Part shown: positions 9,109 through 17,081 of the stretch, in pieces | Layout: each line of letters opens with the position of its first letter | How positions within the stretch are numbered: the first letter of the stretch is position 1 | DNA from: Planctomycetota bacterium | GTDB lineage: Bacteria; Planctomycetota; Phycisphaerae; WQYP01 | Length of the DNA: 37,607 bases | Reading direction: 5' to 3' | NCBI GenBank assembly: GCA_021805985.1 | Contig: JAJZDN010000040.1 | Span: 1 to 37,607, forward strand | Program-made: the position numbers and the translations under genes | Notes under the pieces: model-generated | Databases searched by the model: none | What the model saw: only the letters and a program-made list of their open reading frames with translations | Told to the model about the DNA's origin: nothing

Positions 9109-10734
9109 CTAGATCTCCTTTAATCCTTCTACCAGCCTCCAAGCCGCTTCCGCCATCGCAAGTCTTCCCGCCGCACGCTCTATTGTGCTCTGACTATTCG
9201 CAAGCTCATGTTCGAATGCCCTGCGAACCGCCTCTCCTGCATCGATTCGTCGCATAATTTCTCCAACCATGCGTGTTCCCTTGACCATGGCTTCCTCTTT
9301 CAGCGCTGCAAATAGATTGTCCGGCAGCGCGGAGGCGGGCCGGAGGATCTCAGGTAGTCCAGACAACGACCGCAGTACGACTTCCGCATCCGCCCAGGAA
9401 CCCTTCGCGGCACTCTCGGCCCGCATGCGCAAGCGTTCATGCTCCCGGCAGAGCGGTGGCATTTGCTCTTGGGCGGCCTCCACCGCCCGACGGCGTCGCT
9501 CGACCTCGCCGCGTATCGCTCGCACCTCCTGCTCAAGGGGAATAATTCTCCAAGGGGATGCAGCGTTTAGCTTCAGGCAAGCGGCCTGGACGTGGCGGGG
9601 AAGTGGCGCAGGTGTTACCGCGATCTCGGGGACGCGGGCCGGTGGAAAAGGACGCAGGAGTTGCTCGGCCCTTTCGCGCAGTCCACGGGCCAATTCTTGC
9701 ACATGGGCATTAAGCCAGCAATGAATGCGCACGCCTGCAAACGGGTCGAATGGGTCTGGCTCCCGCGTGGCAAGTGCGCACCACGGACAGGTAGCCAGCC
9801 CCACAAAAAAAACGTGCCCAGGGTCGGCATTGCACCTGCGGATCCGCTTGAGCAGCATTTCCAGGGCCAGCCGCCATTGGCCAGCCGTCGGCCGCCCGAG
9901 GTACTGCTGCCCCACAAAAGCCCTCCTGAACAATGCTGTCAGCTCTGACGATGCCCCGTAGGCACCCGGTGGCGGAACCGCCCCATCGGGTAAGGATAGA
10001 ACGCAATTTCCGGAGCGGATCATATTCCCCATGCCCGGCGGCTCTGCGCCCCCGCCTGCTGCAGAATAAAACGGGTGTTTTCCGAGGTATAAAAGCTGGA
10101 ATAGGATAACCGCTAAACCGAAAGTGTCGTGCAGAGGGGTAAACCGAACGTTTCCAAGATTGCACCCCTGCAACTCCGGCGGCGTGTACTCCTCAACGCC
10201 GACACCAGATGCCGGATAGAACGTGCCATCCGCGCCGCGAAGCTGGAAGGAGTCACAGTCAACAAATTTGATCAGCCCCTTTGATGTTACTCGAAGGTTC
10301 CTCTGGTTCACATCTCCGATGACGATTCTATACAGGTGCAAGGTTTCTACGGCCGCCGCCAAGTTGCGGCCCACATAGACGAGAAATTGCCAGTCTTTGT
10401 CCGGAAAATATTTCGCCCGGGTTTTAGGTTGGTAGAGATCATGGATTTCCCGGCCACCCACAAAGCGCATCGTGAACCCGCACATCCGACCACCCGCCTT
10501 CTCCAGAAGGAGGGACTCCGGCCAGGCGGCAACGCCCCGTATCTGGTCTGCTGTGGCCGACAGCATCGCCCGCAGTTTAGATTCGAGGTTGCCGACCAGC
10601 CGATTTGGATGGTACAGCTTGGCTACGCGTGCCGGATATTCCGCCAGTTCATAGATTTCCCCCTCACCACCGGAGCCTACGCATTTGCCCAGGGTCAGCC
10701 GGTTGCCATGCTCATCCCAGTAGGTCGCCATCAT
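9109..10734 (-). CDS. Divergent serine/threonine protein kinase (COG4248-type)
   Basis: 541-residue cytosolic protein with a kinase fold. Visible motifs are the glycine loop GSGGEG (about 20-25), VAK with the ATP-binding lysine (K39), a catalytic loop IGDVNQRN with Asp 141 and Asn 146, and VDCDSF in place of DFG with the metal Asp at 159. HRD is replaced by IGD and the loop lysine by Asn, as is usual in the kinases coupled to TerY-like vWA proteins. A CPWC pair near residue 316 and a coiled-coil-rich C-terminus (about 400-541) follow, like COG4248 kinases. The start is set at 10734 because GGCAGG lies six bases before it; 10749 and 10731 are alternatives. The gene overlaps the PP2C 3' end by about 20 bases, so translation is coupled. 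Likely substrates are components of the neighbouring GTPase module (inferred). Confidence 0.82.
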   Translation of the reverse strand: MMATYWDEHGNRLTLGKCVGSGGEGEIYELAEYPARVAKLYHPNRLVGNLESKLRAMLSATADQIRGVAAWPESLLLEKAGGRMCGFTMRFVGGREIHDLYQPKTRAKYFPDKDWQFLVYVGRNLAAAVETLHLYRIVIGDVNQRNLRVTSKGLIKFVDCDSFQLRGADGTFYPASGVGVEEYTPPELQGCNLGNVRFTPLHDTFGLAVILFQLLYLGKHPFYSAAGGGAEPPGMGNMIRSGNCVLSLPDGAVPPPGAYGASSELTALFRRAFVGQQYLGRPTAGQWRLALEMLLKRIRRCNADPGHVFFVGLATCPWCALATREPDPFDPFAGVRIHCWLNAHVQELARGLRERAEQLLRPFPPARVPEIAVTPAPLPRHVQAACLKLNAASPWRIIPLEQEVRAIRGEVERRRRAVEAAQEQMPPLCREHERLRMRAESAAKGSWADAEVVLRSLSGLPEILRPASALPDNLFAALKEEAMVKGTRMVGEIMRRIDAGEAVRRAFEHELANSQSTIERAAGRLAMAEAAWRLVEGLKEI

Positions 10735-11518
10735 TCTTGTCCTGCCCATGCCCGCAGATCAGCACCAGAGAGCGGTCGTCATCGACCCGGCTTTCCATAG
10801 ATTCTGACCCCAGAAATTGGCGTAGCTGCCGTTCAATGACGCGGCGCGGGGTACTGCTGCGGATCGCGTCACGCAGTTGGGCGAACAGCGGGTAGAAAAA
10901 CGGCCGATGGGCCTTCTGTTCGCATAGGTTCAGCGCTATCGGACTTAAGCCATCGGTAAAAAGCGCTACCTCGGTAATGGGCGTGGCTCGCAATTCAAAT
11001 CTCAGATGCTCCTCGAAGCGGCTTTCCGTTAAAAAGCTTGTGGTGTTAACGAACTCTCCGTTTTCCGGCCAGAAAACGGGAGCATATTCGCCGCCACATC
11101 CTGCGACGATGACCGAATCGCCGATTTGGGCGAAGGCGCTGCTATCGGGCCCGAGCATCGCAAGCGCGATAGTCGTGGCGTAGCGCCGCATCGGGCGTCG
11201 GCGAGCATGGCGGGAGATCGCGCCTCTCGCCTGCTCGAACATCTCGAGAATCTGATCACGGCCGACATCGGCGGCTCCGGAGTGGTCTGCAACAAATCGT
11301 TCAGCCGAGTTAAGCAGTGCATCGCCGGCCGTCCTTGCACCAATTCGCCCGAACTCGGCGCTGCCCGCACCGTCCGCCACGACAGCTATCGCAATGGGCA
11401 CGCCCCTCGGTTGAACAAGGCGGCAACGGCAGTAGTCCTGGCAACGCTTACGGCCTTCCCTGTGTGCCCGCCCAGCCACGGCCGCAGTCCATGCGTGCCA
11501 ACGCCAAGGTCCGGTCAT
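10712..11518 (-). CDS. PP2C-type protein phosphatase
   Basis: 268 residues. PP2C motifs are in order: an N-terminal QD at residues 27-28 after GRAHREGRKRC, the metal-binding DGAG at about 49-52 (VVADGAGSAEFG), an IGDSVI strand, LFTDGL, and a C-terminal run of aspartates at about 246-248 (DDDRSLVLI). It should dephosphorylate Ser/Thr residues and oppose the kinase encoded directly downstream. The start at 11518 is chosen because it forms an ATGA overlap with the vWA stop codon and begins just before the conserved fold; a longer form from 11620 would overlap the vWA gene by 106 bases. A vWA-PP2C-kinase order is a known triad in TerY-linked systems. Confidence 0.85.
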   Translation of the reverse strand: MTGPWRWHAWTAAVAGRAHREGRKRCQDYCRCRLVQPRGVPIAIAVVADGAGSAEFGRIGARTAGDALLNSAERFVADHSGAADVGRDQILEMFEQARGAISRHARRRPMRRYATTIALAMLGPDSSAFAQIGDSVIVAGCGGEYAPVFWPENGEFVNTTSFLTESRFEEHLRFELRATPITEVALFTDGLSPIALNLCEQKAHRPFFYPLFAQLRDAIRSSTPRRVIERQLRQFLGSESMESRVDDDRSLVLICGHGQDKNDGDLLG

Positions 11519-12279
11519 ACTGCCTCCCAGTTCGAGGTGGCCGGCAGGCTCACCCTTTCGCTGCCACCCTCCCCGCCGGCGCGGGAATTTGAAACGGATC
11601 GCTGCGACCTGGAGAGCCATTGGAAAAGTTCGCGGAACCTCAATCCGGACAGCTTTTTTGGAATGGTGTTGGATAGTCCCGCAAGCATCCCCATATCTGC
11701 AGCGGCCCCAACCCCTATTGGAAAAAAGGCTATTGCTTTCTGCGATTCCAAACGGCGCAGACGCTCCGCGGCGATAGAGCAGTCATCGGTGGAGGACCCG
11801 TCGGTCAGCAGGAAGACCCAGGGGCGGTAGTAGTTGATGCGGTTGGCTCGGTATGACTGTTTGCGCCGCTCCACGGCATCCAAACCAGCGACGATGGCTG
11901 CCCCCATCGGTGTGTCGCCTTCGGGGCGCAGGATAGGCGGCACGAAATTGTCCACAGTTGTAAAGTCGCAGACGGTTTCGACCCGTCTGCCGAAGGTGAT
12001 GATGGACACCTCCACGCGCTTCGCGGCCAGGGGGTCCTCGGTGAGGGAGGCCTTGTAGAATTGCAGGCCCCCATTCAACTCTCCGATGCGCGTGCGCCCA
12101 CCAGAAGCCACCCTGAAAGTCTGGCCGTCCTCGGTGCAGCTGTAGCCCAAGTCCTGAAATTCCCCGCCCTCGATGGTGCCCATCGAGCCGGAGGTATCCA
12201 ATAGCAGCAGGCACGCGCAGCGAGGCTCGGGATTTTCGGCGAACTCAGCTCCGTGACCAAGGACGATTTGCGTGGCCAT
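11515..12279 (-). CDS. vWA domain protein, TerY-like
   Basis: 254 residues with a von Willebrand A fold. The metal-ion-dependent adhesion site is complete: D28-T-S30-G-S32, Thr 123 in GDTPMG and Asp 160 in LLTDGSSTD. It lacks a signal peptide and is probably cytosolic. Compared with ordinary TerY proteins, there is an insertion of about 30 residues between the DTSGSM motif and the following helix (ELNGGL), containing a Cys and several Gly. It is first in the vWA-PP2C-kinase operon. The ribosome site GGGGGA lies just before the ATG, and a good sigma-70-like promoter stands about 50 bases upstream. In the known triads the vWA protein acts as adaptor for phosphorylation-controlled assemblies; here it probably bridges the kinase/phosphatase pair to the GTPase module. 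Confidence 0.85.
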   Translation of the reverse strand: MATQIVLGHGAEFAENPEPRCACLLLLDTSGSMGTIEGGEFQDLGYSCTEDGQTFRVASGGRTRIGELNGGLQFYKASLTEDPLAAKRVEVSIITFGRRVETVCDFTTVDNFVPPILRPEGDTPMGAAIVAGLDAVERRKQSYRANRINYYRPWVFLLTDGSSTDDCSIAAERLRRLESQKAIAFFPIGVGAAADMGMLAGLSNTIPKKLSGLRFRELFQWLSRSQRSVSNSRAGGEGGSERVSLPATSNWEAV

Positions 12280-12326
12280 GACATTCCCCCAAAGGCAACC
12301 AAGTGTAGGTGGCGAAGATGCCCAGT

Positions 12327-12355
12327 ATTATGCCATTTACCCAGTGTGATCGCAA
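12327..12355 (-). promoter_or_regulatory. Candidate promoter of the vWA-PP2C-kinase operon
   Basis: On the - strand, TTGCGA (12355-12350), a spacer of exactly 17 bases, and CATAAT (12332-12327) form a good sigma-70-like promoter. The predicted start is near 12320, giving a leader of about 40 bases before the ATG at 12279, which has GGGGGA as its ribosome site. Confidence 0.5.
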
Positions 12356-12420
12356 GGGCGATTCTTGGCCGTGATTCTTGCCCGATTCTTGCTCATCTTA
12401 CACTTGCTCATCCTGCCTGG

Positions 12421-12449
12421 TTGCCACGGTTTTTCGACCGCAGTAAGAT
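12421..12449 (+). promoter_or_regulatory. Candidate promoter of the divergent secreted-protein gene
   Basis: TTGCCA (12421-12426), a 17-base spacer and TAAGAT (12444-12449) point away from the vWA promoter, which lies about 65 bases to the left. The predicted transcript starts near 12456, inside the strong AAGGAGG at 12454-12460. That favours the ATG at 12506 over the TTG at 12470. Confidence 0.45.
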
Positions 12450-12505
12450 ACTAAAGGAGGAAACATCGTTTGCGTCCCTGCGAGTTACTATTTGGGGAAA
12501 AGCCA

Positions 12506-13378
12506 ATGAAATTCAAACATATTTTTATCGCGGTTGTTGTGGCGGTGGCGGCAGTGGGTTACGGTTCCAGTCCTGCCTCATACGGCTCAACGCCTGCGTC
12601 GATCGCCTTTAACAAGGTCATGGGACCTGCGATTTTAAAGGCGGAGCTGGCGCTGCGAGCGCTTAACAAGAATTTCCCCGCCAATGCAACTGACGCGCAG
12701 CGTCAGCAATTGCATGCTCGGGAAGGTGCAATTCTTGCACGTCTGAAGAGCACACTTTTAAAGAAAAAAAAGCTGTCGGCAATATTTACGGTGACCAATG
12801 TCCTTGCGGACAATCCTAAAGGAAAATTCGAAGTCGAGGGAACCATCAAGTGGCATCAGCCTGCCGTGCGCAGCCGTGCCGTGCGCCAGGCTATTGCAAC
12901 AATCAATAAAACCTATGAATCCACCATGGAGACGATATCGGAGAACAGCTACAGCGGATATGCCGATCCGCGCGAGGGCAGGAGCCAGGACGTTCAAGCC
13001 GCTGCCGAGGTACGCCGTACCGAACTTCAAGGGATCGCCAGCGAGATCGCTCCCCCTCCGCAGCAAATATTTGTACGCGACGCCGATCATGGTGTGTTGG
13101 CTTGGAAAAAGGGACAAGTTCAGACCGTTTTTGGGAGAGTAACATCGGTGGAGGTCGGCCCTGTTTCGATCGGCGACTACGCCCACACCCAGGGCGATTA
13201 CGTGGCTTGCACGATCCGGATGCGCTGGATCGCGGCTCATGCGCCCCAGGCGGCCAAGGAACCAGCAGTGCCGAAACGGCCGTCATCACCTGCGGAATTC
13301 CAAATTATGCTCAAGGGCGGCTCAAAAATCCATGTGACCAGCTGCGCCAAACATGGACAACGAGAACGCAGGAGTTAG
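12506..13378 (+). CDS. Secreted protein of unknown function
   Basis: 290 residues from the ATG at 12506, which has GGGGA at 12494-12498 upstream. A TTG at 12470, nine bases after AAGGAGG (12454-12460), would add 12 residues. The N-terminus is a clear export signal (MKFKHIFIAVVVAVAAVGYG). The mature part is mixed helix and strand, with the segment KGKFEVEGTIKWHQPAVRS and a Lys/Arg-rich C-terminus. No family was recognised and no catalytic motif is apparent. The stop codon lies inside a tandem GGAGTTA repeat (13371-13391), so the last residues may vary between strains. Divergence from the vWA operon suggests, but does not prove, a link to the signalling module. Confidence 0.6.
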   Translation: MKFKHIFIAVVVAVAAVGYGSSPASYGSTPASIAFNKVMGPAILKAELALRALNKNFPANATDAQRQQLHAREGAILARLKSTLLKKKKLSAIFTVTNVLADNPKGKFEVEGTIKWHQPAVRSRAVRQAIATINKTYESTMETISENSYSGYADPREGRSQDVQAAAEVRRTELQGIASEIAPPPQQIFVRDADHGVLAWKKGQVQTVFGRVTSVEVGPVSIGDYAHTQGDYVACTIRMRWIAAHAPQAAKEPAVPKRPSSPAEFQIMLKGGSKIHVTSCAKHGQRERRS

Positions 13379-13391
13379 GAGTTAGGAGTTA
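13371..13391. repeat. Three GGAGTTA heptamers
   Basis: GGAGTTA occurs three times head to tail and is followed by GAAG. The stop codon of the preceding gene (13376-13378) lies inside the repeat. The same heptamer occurs four times at 37293-37320, again followed by GAAG. The flanking GAACGCAGGAG is also found near 37475. Confidence 0.85.
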
Positions 13392-13451
13392 GAAGGGTTT
13401 GGAAGGCGCGGTGAGCAATGACTTAACGAATTGAAGTTGGCGAACGGGATC

Positions 13452-13513
13452 TCACGAGAGCACCGGATGATAATCCGGTGGTTGATCTAATGCCACGAGC
13501 CAACCACCGGATT
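13452..13513. repeat. Hairpin and divergent copy of a dispersed repeat
   Basis: AATCCGGTGGTTG (13472-13484) and CAACCACCGGATT (13501-13513) form a perfect 13-bp stem with a 16-base loop. Its left part, GAGCACCG at 13458 onward through CCGGTGGTTG, resembles the end of the 64-bp inverted repeat at 35279-35342 and 36966-37029. No T run follows, so a terminator role is uncertain. Confidence 0.7.
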
Positions 13514-13518
13514 GGACG

Positions 13519-13623
13519 AGATTTCAGATTTCAGATTTCAGATTTCAGATTTCAGATTCCAGATTCCAAATTCCAGATTCTAAATTCCAAATTCCAGGTT
13601 CCAGGTTCCAGGTTCTAAATTCC
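13519..13623. repeat. Array of 15 heptamers
   Basis: Exactly fifteen 7-base units run head to tail with gradual change from AGATTTC (five copies) through AGATTCC and AAATTCC to AGGTTCC and AGGTTCT. No gene is seen from 13379 to 13680; this array, the hairpin before it and a C/G-rich run make up most of the gap. The complementary unit (CCTGGAA, TCTGGAA) recurs at 37141-37175. Confidence 0.9.
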
Positions 13624-13644
13624 CGGCCCCCCGGCCCCCGATTC

Positions 13645-13672
13645 TGGCCACGCGGCGGTGGCGGGATATAAT
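13645..13672 (+). promoter_or_regulatory. Candidate promoter of the PfkB-type kinase gene
   Basis: TGGCCA (13645-13650), 16 bases, then a perfect TATAAT (13667-13672). Only eight bases separate the -10 box from the ATG at 13681, so the transcript would be leaderless or nearly so. No ribosome site is visible before the ATG, which agrees. Confidence 0.5.
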
Positions 13673-13680
13673 CTTGGGCG

Positions 13681-14628
13681 ATGATGGTAAGAAATGTTAT
13701 TACAGTTGGATTGAATCCGGCGATTGATTGTGTGGTGCGGTGCCAGGGGTTTTTGCCAGGGGAGGTGAATTCCGGGCGGTTGGTGGCGCGGATCGCGGCG
13801 GGTAAGGCGGCCAATGTTACGCGGGCGCTGGTGTTGCTGGGGCAGGATGTGCGGGCCTGCGGTTTTTTGGGGGAGGGCGATTGGCCTTTCTTTAAGGAGC
13901 AGTTGCACAAACTTAGGCCTGGAGCAGTGGCGTGTCATTTTGCGCTTTTAATGCAGGCCACGCGGCAGAATATCACCATCCTGCACGGCGACACGGAAAC
14001 GCATATACGCCTTGCGGGCTTTGAGGTAAACAATACAGATATTGCGGCCATGGAAAAGGACTTGAAGGAAACAGTGCAGCCGGGAGATGCAGTGTTGTTT
14101 TCCGGTAGCCTGCCGGTGGGGCTTTCGCCGCAGCAGTTTGGTGATTTGCTGGACGTAGCGCTGGCTCTGGGGGGCATGGTGGCGGTGGATACAACGGGGG
14201 AGGCATTAACCCTGGCGTTACGCAAACGATTATGGATTGCCAAACCCAATGCCGAAGAATTGGCACAGGCTTGGGGAACTGGCAAACTGGAAACCGTTGC
14301 GGATATCACCGGGGCGGCTGCAAAACAAGCGTGCAAAGTGGAGAATCTGCTGGTAAGCCGGGGCCAACTTGGTGCGTTGCTGATTCGACACGGCGAATGC
14401 TTCACAGGCAGTATACCCACGGCGGAACCGGTGATACGCACGGTGGCATGCGGTGATCATTTGCTGGCGGGTTTTGTCCATGGCTTAGCGCAGGGGAAAA
14501 CGCCGATGCAGGCGCTGGGAATCGGCCTGGCGTTGGCAACCGCGCGTGCGGTTTCAGCGGATTTGGAAATTTTCGATTCAGCGAAATATTGCATGTTTCT
14601 GGAACAGGCGGTTGTAGCGCGGGTGTAA
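13681..14628 (+). CDS. PfkB-family sugar kinase (1-phosphofructokinase/hexose kinase type)
   Basis: 315 residues, a usual length for the FruK/LacC branch of the ribokinase fold. The N-terminal LNPAID signature, the AAGKAANVTRAL stretch replacing the usual GGKG-NVAR, and a C-terminal ACGDHLLAG carrying the catalytic Asp (about residue 259) are visible. The GAGD anion hole is changed to ACGD and AGGKG is shortened to AAGKA, so substrate handling may differ. It should transfer phosphate from ATP to a phosphorylated hexose or related sugar; the exact substrate cannot be read from sequence. No transporter or other sugar gene is adjacent. ATG ATG at 13681/13684 gives two possible starts, and the promoter lies so close that a leaderless transcript is likely. 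Confidence 0.85.
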   Translation: MMVRNVITVGLNPAIDCVVRCQGFLPGEVNSGRLVARIAAGKAANVTRALVLLGQDVRACGFLGEGDWPFFKEQLHKLRPGAVACHFALLMQATRQNITILHGDTETHIRLAGFEVNNTDIAAMEKDLKETVQPGDAVLFSGSLPVGLSPQQFGDLLDVALALGGMVAVDTTGEALTLALRKRLWIAKPNAEELAQAWGTGKLETVADITGAAAKQACKVENLLVSRGQLGALLIRHGECFTGSIPTAEPVIRTVACGDHLLAGFVHGLAQGKTPMQALGIGLALATARAVSADLEIFDSAKYCMFLEQAVVARV

Positions 14629-14874
14629 ATTAGCTGAACCTTATGGTAAACTGTTACGTATAATACTGGCGTTGGCACTGTGCTTCAGCAGATCATGGCC
14701 AAAAGCCGATAATATGCGGAAGAAAACAGGCATCTGGAAGAATCCAGTGTCCGAGAGATATAAAGAGCAAGAGGTTGAAGCGGTGTAACATGCCGCATTT
14801 TAGCTGTGACAGATGCGCGGACGGCGCATGAAAACGAATAAGTTTTTGTTGTTAATTTATATTTTGGTGAATTT

Positions 14875-16980
14875 GTGAGCCAGATAACCCCCACCCCAAG
14901 CGGTTCTTCGGTCCGGATTGGTGAAGTAGCTGCCCCCTTGCCGGAGCATAACCATTCGCATTCGGAACATTCTCATGCAGTCGATGGCATTGCCTGCGCC
15001 TGCGGCCATGACCATGAGGCCGGCCCGCAGGGCCAAGCGGTGGGGCATAGCCATTCCGGCGTGAGTTTACAATTGCAGCTTTCGGTTCTCGTGCCCACCA
15101 CGGTAGCGTTATTAATTTTAGCCGGTATTTTCTACCAGTTCCCCACGGAAATACCGATTGCCCGTGCGCTGGGTCTGTTGGCAGCACTGATTTCCGGCGG
15201 GCCAATTTTCTGGCAGGCGGCCAAGGGATTATCCCGCGGCAGAACCAATGTCAATGAACTCGTGGCGTTAAGCATTATCGGAGCCATTGCCTTGGGCTGG
15301 CTTATTGAGGCTGGCCTGGTGGCGTTATTGCTGCAGGTTGGTGCATTAATTGAACAGGTGGCCACGGAAAGCGCCCGCAACGCGGTGCTGGCCCTCCAGA
15401 ATCTGGCACCCGTACACGCCCGTGTGCGCCGGGGTGAAAAAGATGAAATTATCCCCGCTGAATCGCTGCGTGAGGGCGATATGCTGGTTATTGAACCCGG
15501 CGAACGCATCGCCGGTGATGGCACCGTGGTCACGGGTTCCACCAGCGTGGATGAATCCATGGTGACCGGGGAATCCATTCCGGTTGATAAGACCGCGGGG
15601 GGCACGGTTTTAGCGGGTACCATTAACCTGACCGGGTCGGTGCAGGCCCAGGTTACACGCGTCGGTGAACATTCGGCATTGGGTCAAACCATCGCTTTGG
15701 TGCGGCGGGCGCAGCAGTATCAGCCGCAGGTGATTCGTGCTGCTGATCGGTTTTTCTCCTTCTATACGCCGTTGGTGCTGATCTTGTCGGTGGTGGCATT
15801 TTGGGTTTCCGGGCAGCCGGGGCGCATGATCACCATGTGGGTGGTGGGTTGCCCCTGCGCGATGCTGCTGGCGTCGCCATTGGCTATTGTGGTGGCCCTG
15901 GCCCGTGCCAGCCGTAGCGGTATTCAAATCAAAGCCGGGCCGTTTGTGGAAGCGTCGGTGAATCTGGATACGGTGGTGTTTGATAAAACCGGCACGCTGA
16001 CCACAGGCAAATTTATTGTCCATAGCGTGCGTCCGGCGGAAGGCGTGGATGAAAGCCGATTGCTGGCTCTGGCGGCGGCGGTGGAAAATCGCAGCAGCCA
16101 TCCCTTGGCCAAAACAATCTGTTCTTATGTGCGGGATCGCGGGGTGGCGTTCCATGAAGCAGCCGATGTAAAAATTCTCGAAGGTCTTGGCGTGGAAGCC
16201 GAAGTAGATGGGGGAGTGACGCGCGCGGGGTCCCTTAAAATTCTTCCACCGGAATTAGCTGCCGGTGCGGGCAATGTGGAGGCTGCGGAATCGGAATTGC
16301 CGCTGGTGCCGGTGTATGTGATGCACGAAGGGCGCTTAATGGGGTCCATCTGCCTGACGGATGAAATTCGCCCCGAAGCGCGCCGCGCCATTAAGCATCT
16401 GCGGAATCTGGGTGTGAAGCGCATTGTCATGATGACCGGTGACCGCCGGAAGACGGCTCAAATGGTCGGCCGTGCGGTCGGCTGTGATGATATCTATGCC
16501 GAACTGCTGCCGGCGCAAAAAGAAGAATTAATTCGGCAGTTGCAACGCGGGGACCATGGCGTGGCCATGGTGGGTGAAGGTATTAACGACGCGCCATCTC
16601 TGGCGGCAGCTACGGTGGGCATCGCGCTGGGGTTGCGGGGTACCGATGCGGCCATTGAAGCGGCGGACGCGATTCTCCTGAAGGATGATCTTACCCGTAT
16701 TCCGTTGTTGATTTATCTGGCTCGTCAGACGCGTGTCGCGATTTACCAAAATATCGGATATGCTTTATTTTTCGCAATCTTCGCATTGGTAGCGGCGGCC
16801 TTCGGCCTGTTCGGCCCGGTGGTTGCGGCCCTGATTCACATGCTGGCAGTGGTTGTCATAGCGGTGAATTCGGTGCGGTTGGCGGGTGATGTCGGTGTGA
16901 ACCGCAAACCATTGCCCATTGGCGTACGCAAAAAAGCAGCGCCCGAGGGAATCGGTGCCCCGGTGCTGTCTCAGGCGTGA
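14875..16980 (+). CDS. P1B-type heavy-metal-transporting ATPase
   Basis: 701-residue pump starting with GTG at 14875. An N-terminal tail rich in His (EHNHSHSEHSH, then CACGHDHE and GHSHSG) replaces the usual HMA domain and probably binds metal. The core has the actuator loop TGES, a membrane CPC motif at 326-328, the phosphorylated Asp 370 in DKTGTLT, SHP of the nucleotide domain, MTGD, and GEGINDAP. In the last motif Glu 568 replaces the nearly invariant Asp of GDGxND. The final span contains AALIHMLAVVVIAVNSVRL, with a His where zinc and cadmium pumps have Asp. CPC with His-rich tail suggests export of Zn, Cd, Co or a related divalent ion; the exact ion is uncertain. The 246 bases before it hold no gene; an isolated TATAAT is at 14659-14664. 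Confidence 0.88.
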   Translation: MSQITPTPSGSSVRIGEVAAPLPEHNHSHSEHSHAVDGIACACGHDHEAGPQGQAVGHSHSGVSLQLQLSVLVPTTVALLILAGIFYQFPTEIPIARALGLLAALISGGPIFWQAAKGLSRGRTNVNELVALSIIGAIALGWLIEAGLVALLLQVGALIEQVATESARNAVLALQNLAPVHARVRRGEKDEIIPAESLREGDMLVIEPGERIAGDGTVVTGSTSVDESMVTGESIPVDKTAGGTVLAGTINLTGSVQAQVTRVGEHSALGQTIALVRRAQQYQPQVIRAADRFFSFYTPLVLILSVVAFWVSGQPGRMITMWVVGCPCAMLLASPLAIVVALARASRSGIQIKAGPFVEASVNLDTVVFDKTGTLTTGKFIVHSVRPAEGVDESRLLALAAAVENRSSHPLAKTICSYVRDRGVAFHEAADVKILEGLGVEAEVDGGVTRAGSLKILPPELAAGAGNVEAAESELPLVPVYVMHEGRLMGSICLTDEIRPEARRAIKHLRNLGVKRIVMMTGDRRKTAQMVGRAVGCDDIYAELLPAQKEELIRQLQRGDHGVAMVGEGINDAPSLAAATVGIALGLRGTDAAIEAADAILLKDDLTRIPLLIYLARQTRVAIYQNIGYALFFAIFALVAAAFGLFGPVVAALIHMLAVVVIAVNSVRLAGDVGVNRKPLPIGVRKKAAPEGIGAPVLSQA

Positions 16981-17081
16981 GTGTCTTTTTAACCAAAGTG
17001 AAACTTTTGCGGGAAGTGATCGGGTTGCGGGAAAGCGCCGCAATCTGCAACAGTATCAGCGGCTTGTAAGGAAATTCAGGC

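Noticed and set aside
13519-13623. CRISPR array
   Set aside because: Units are contiguous 7-mers without spacers.
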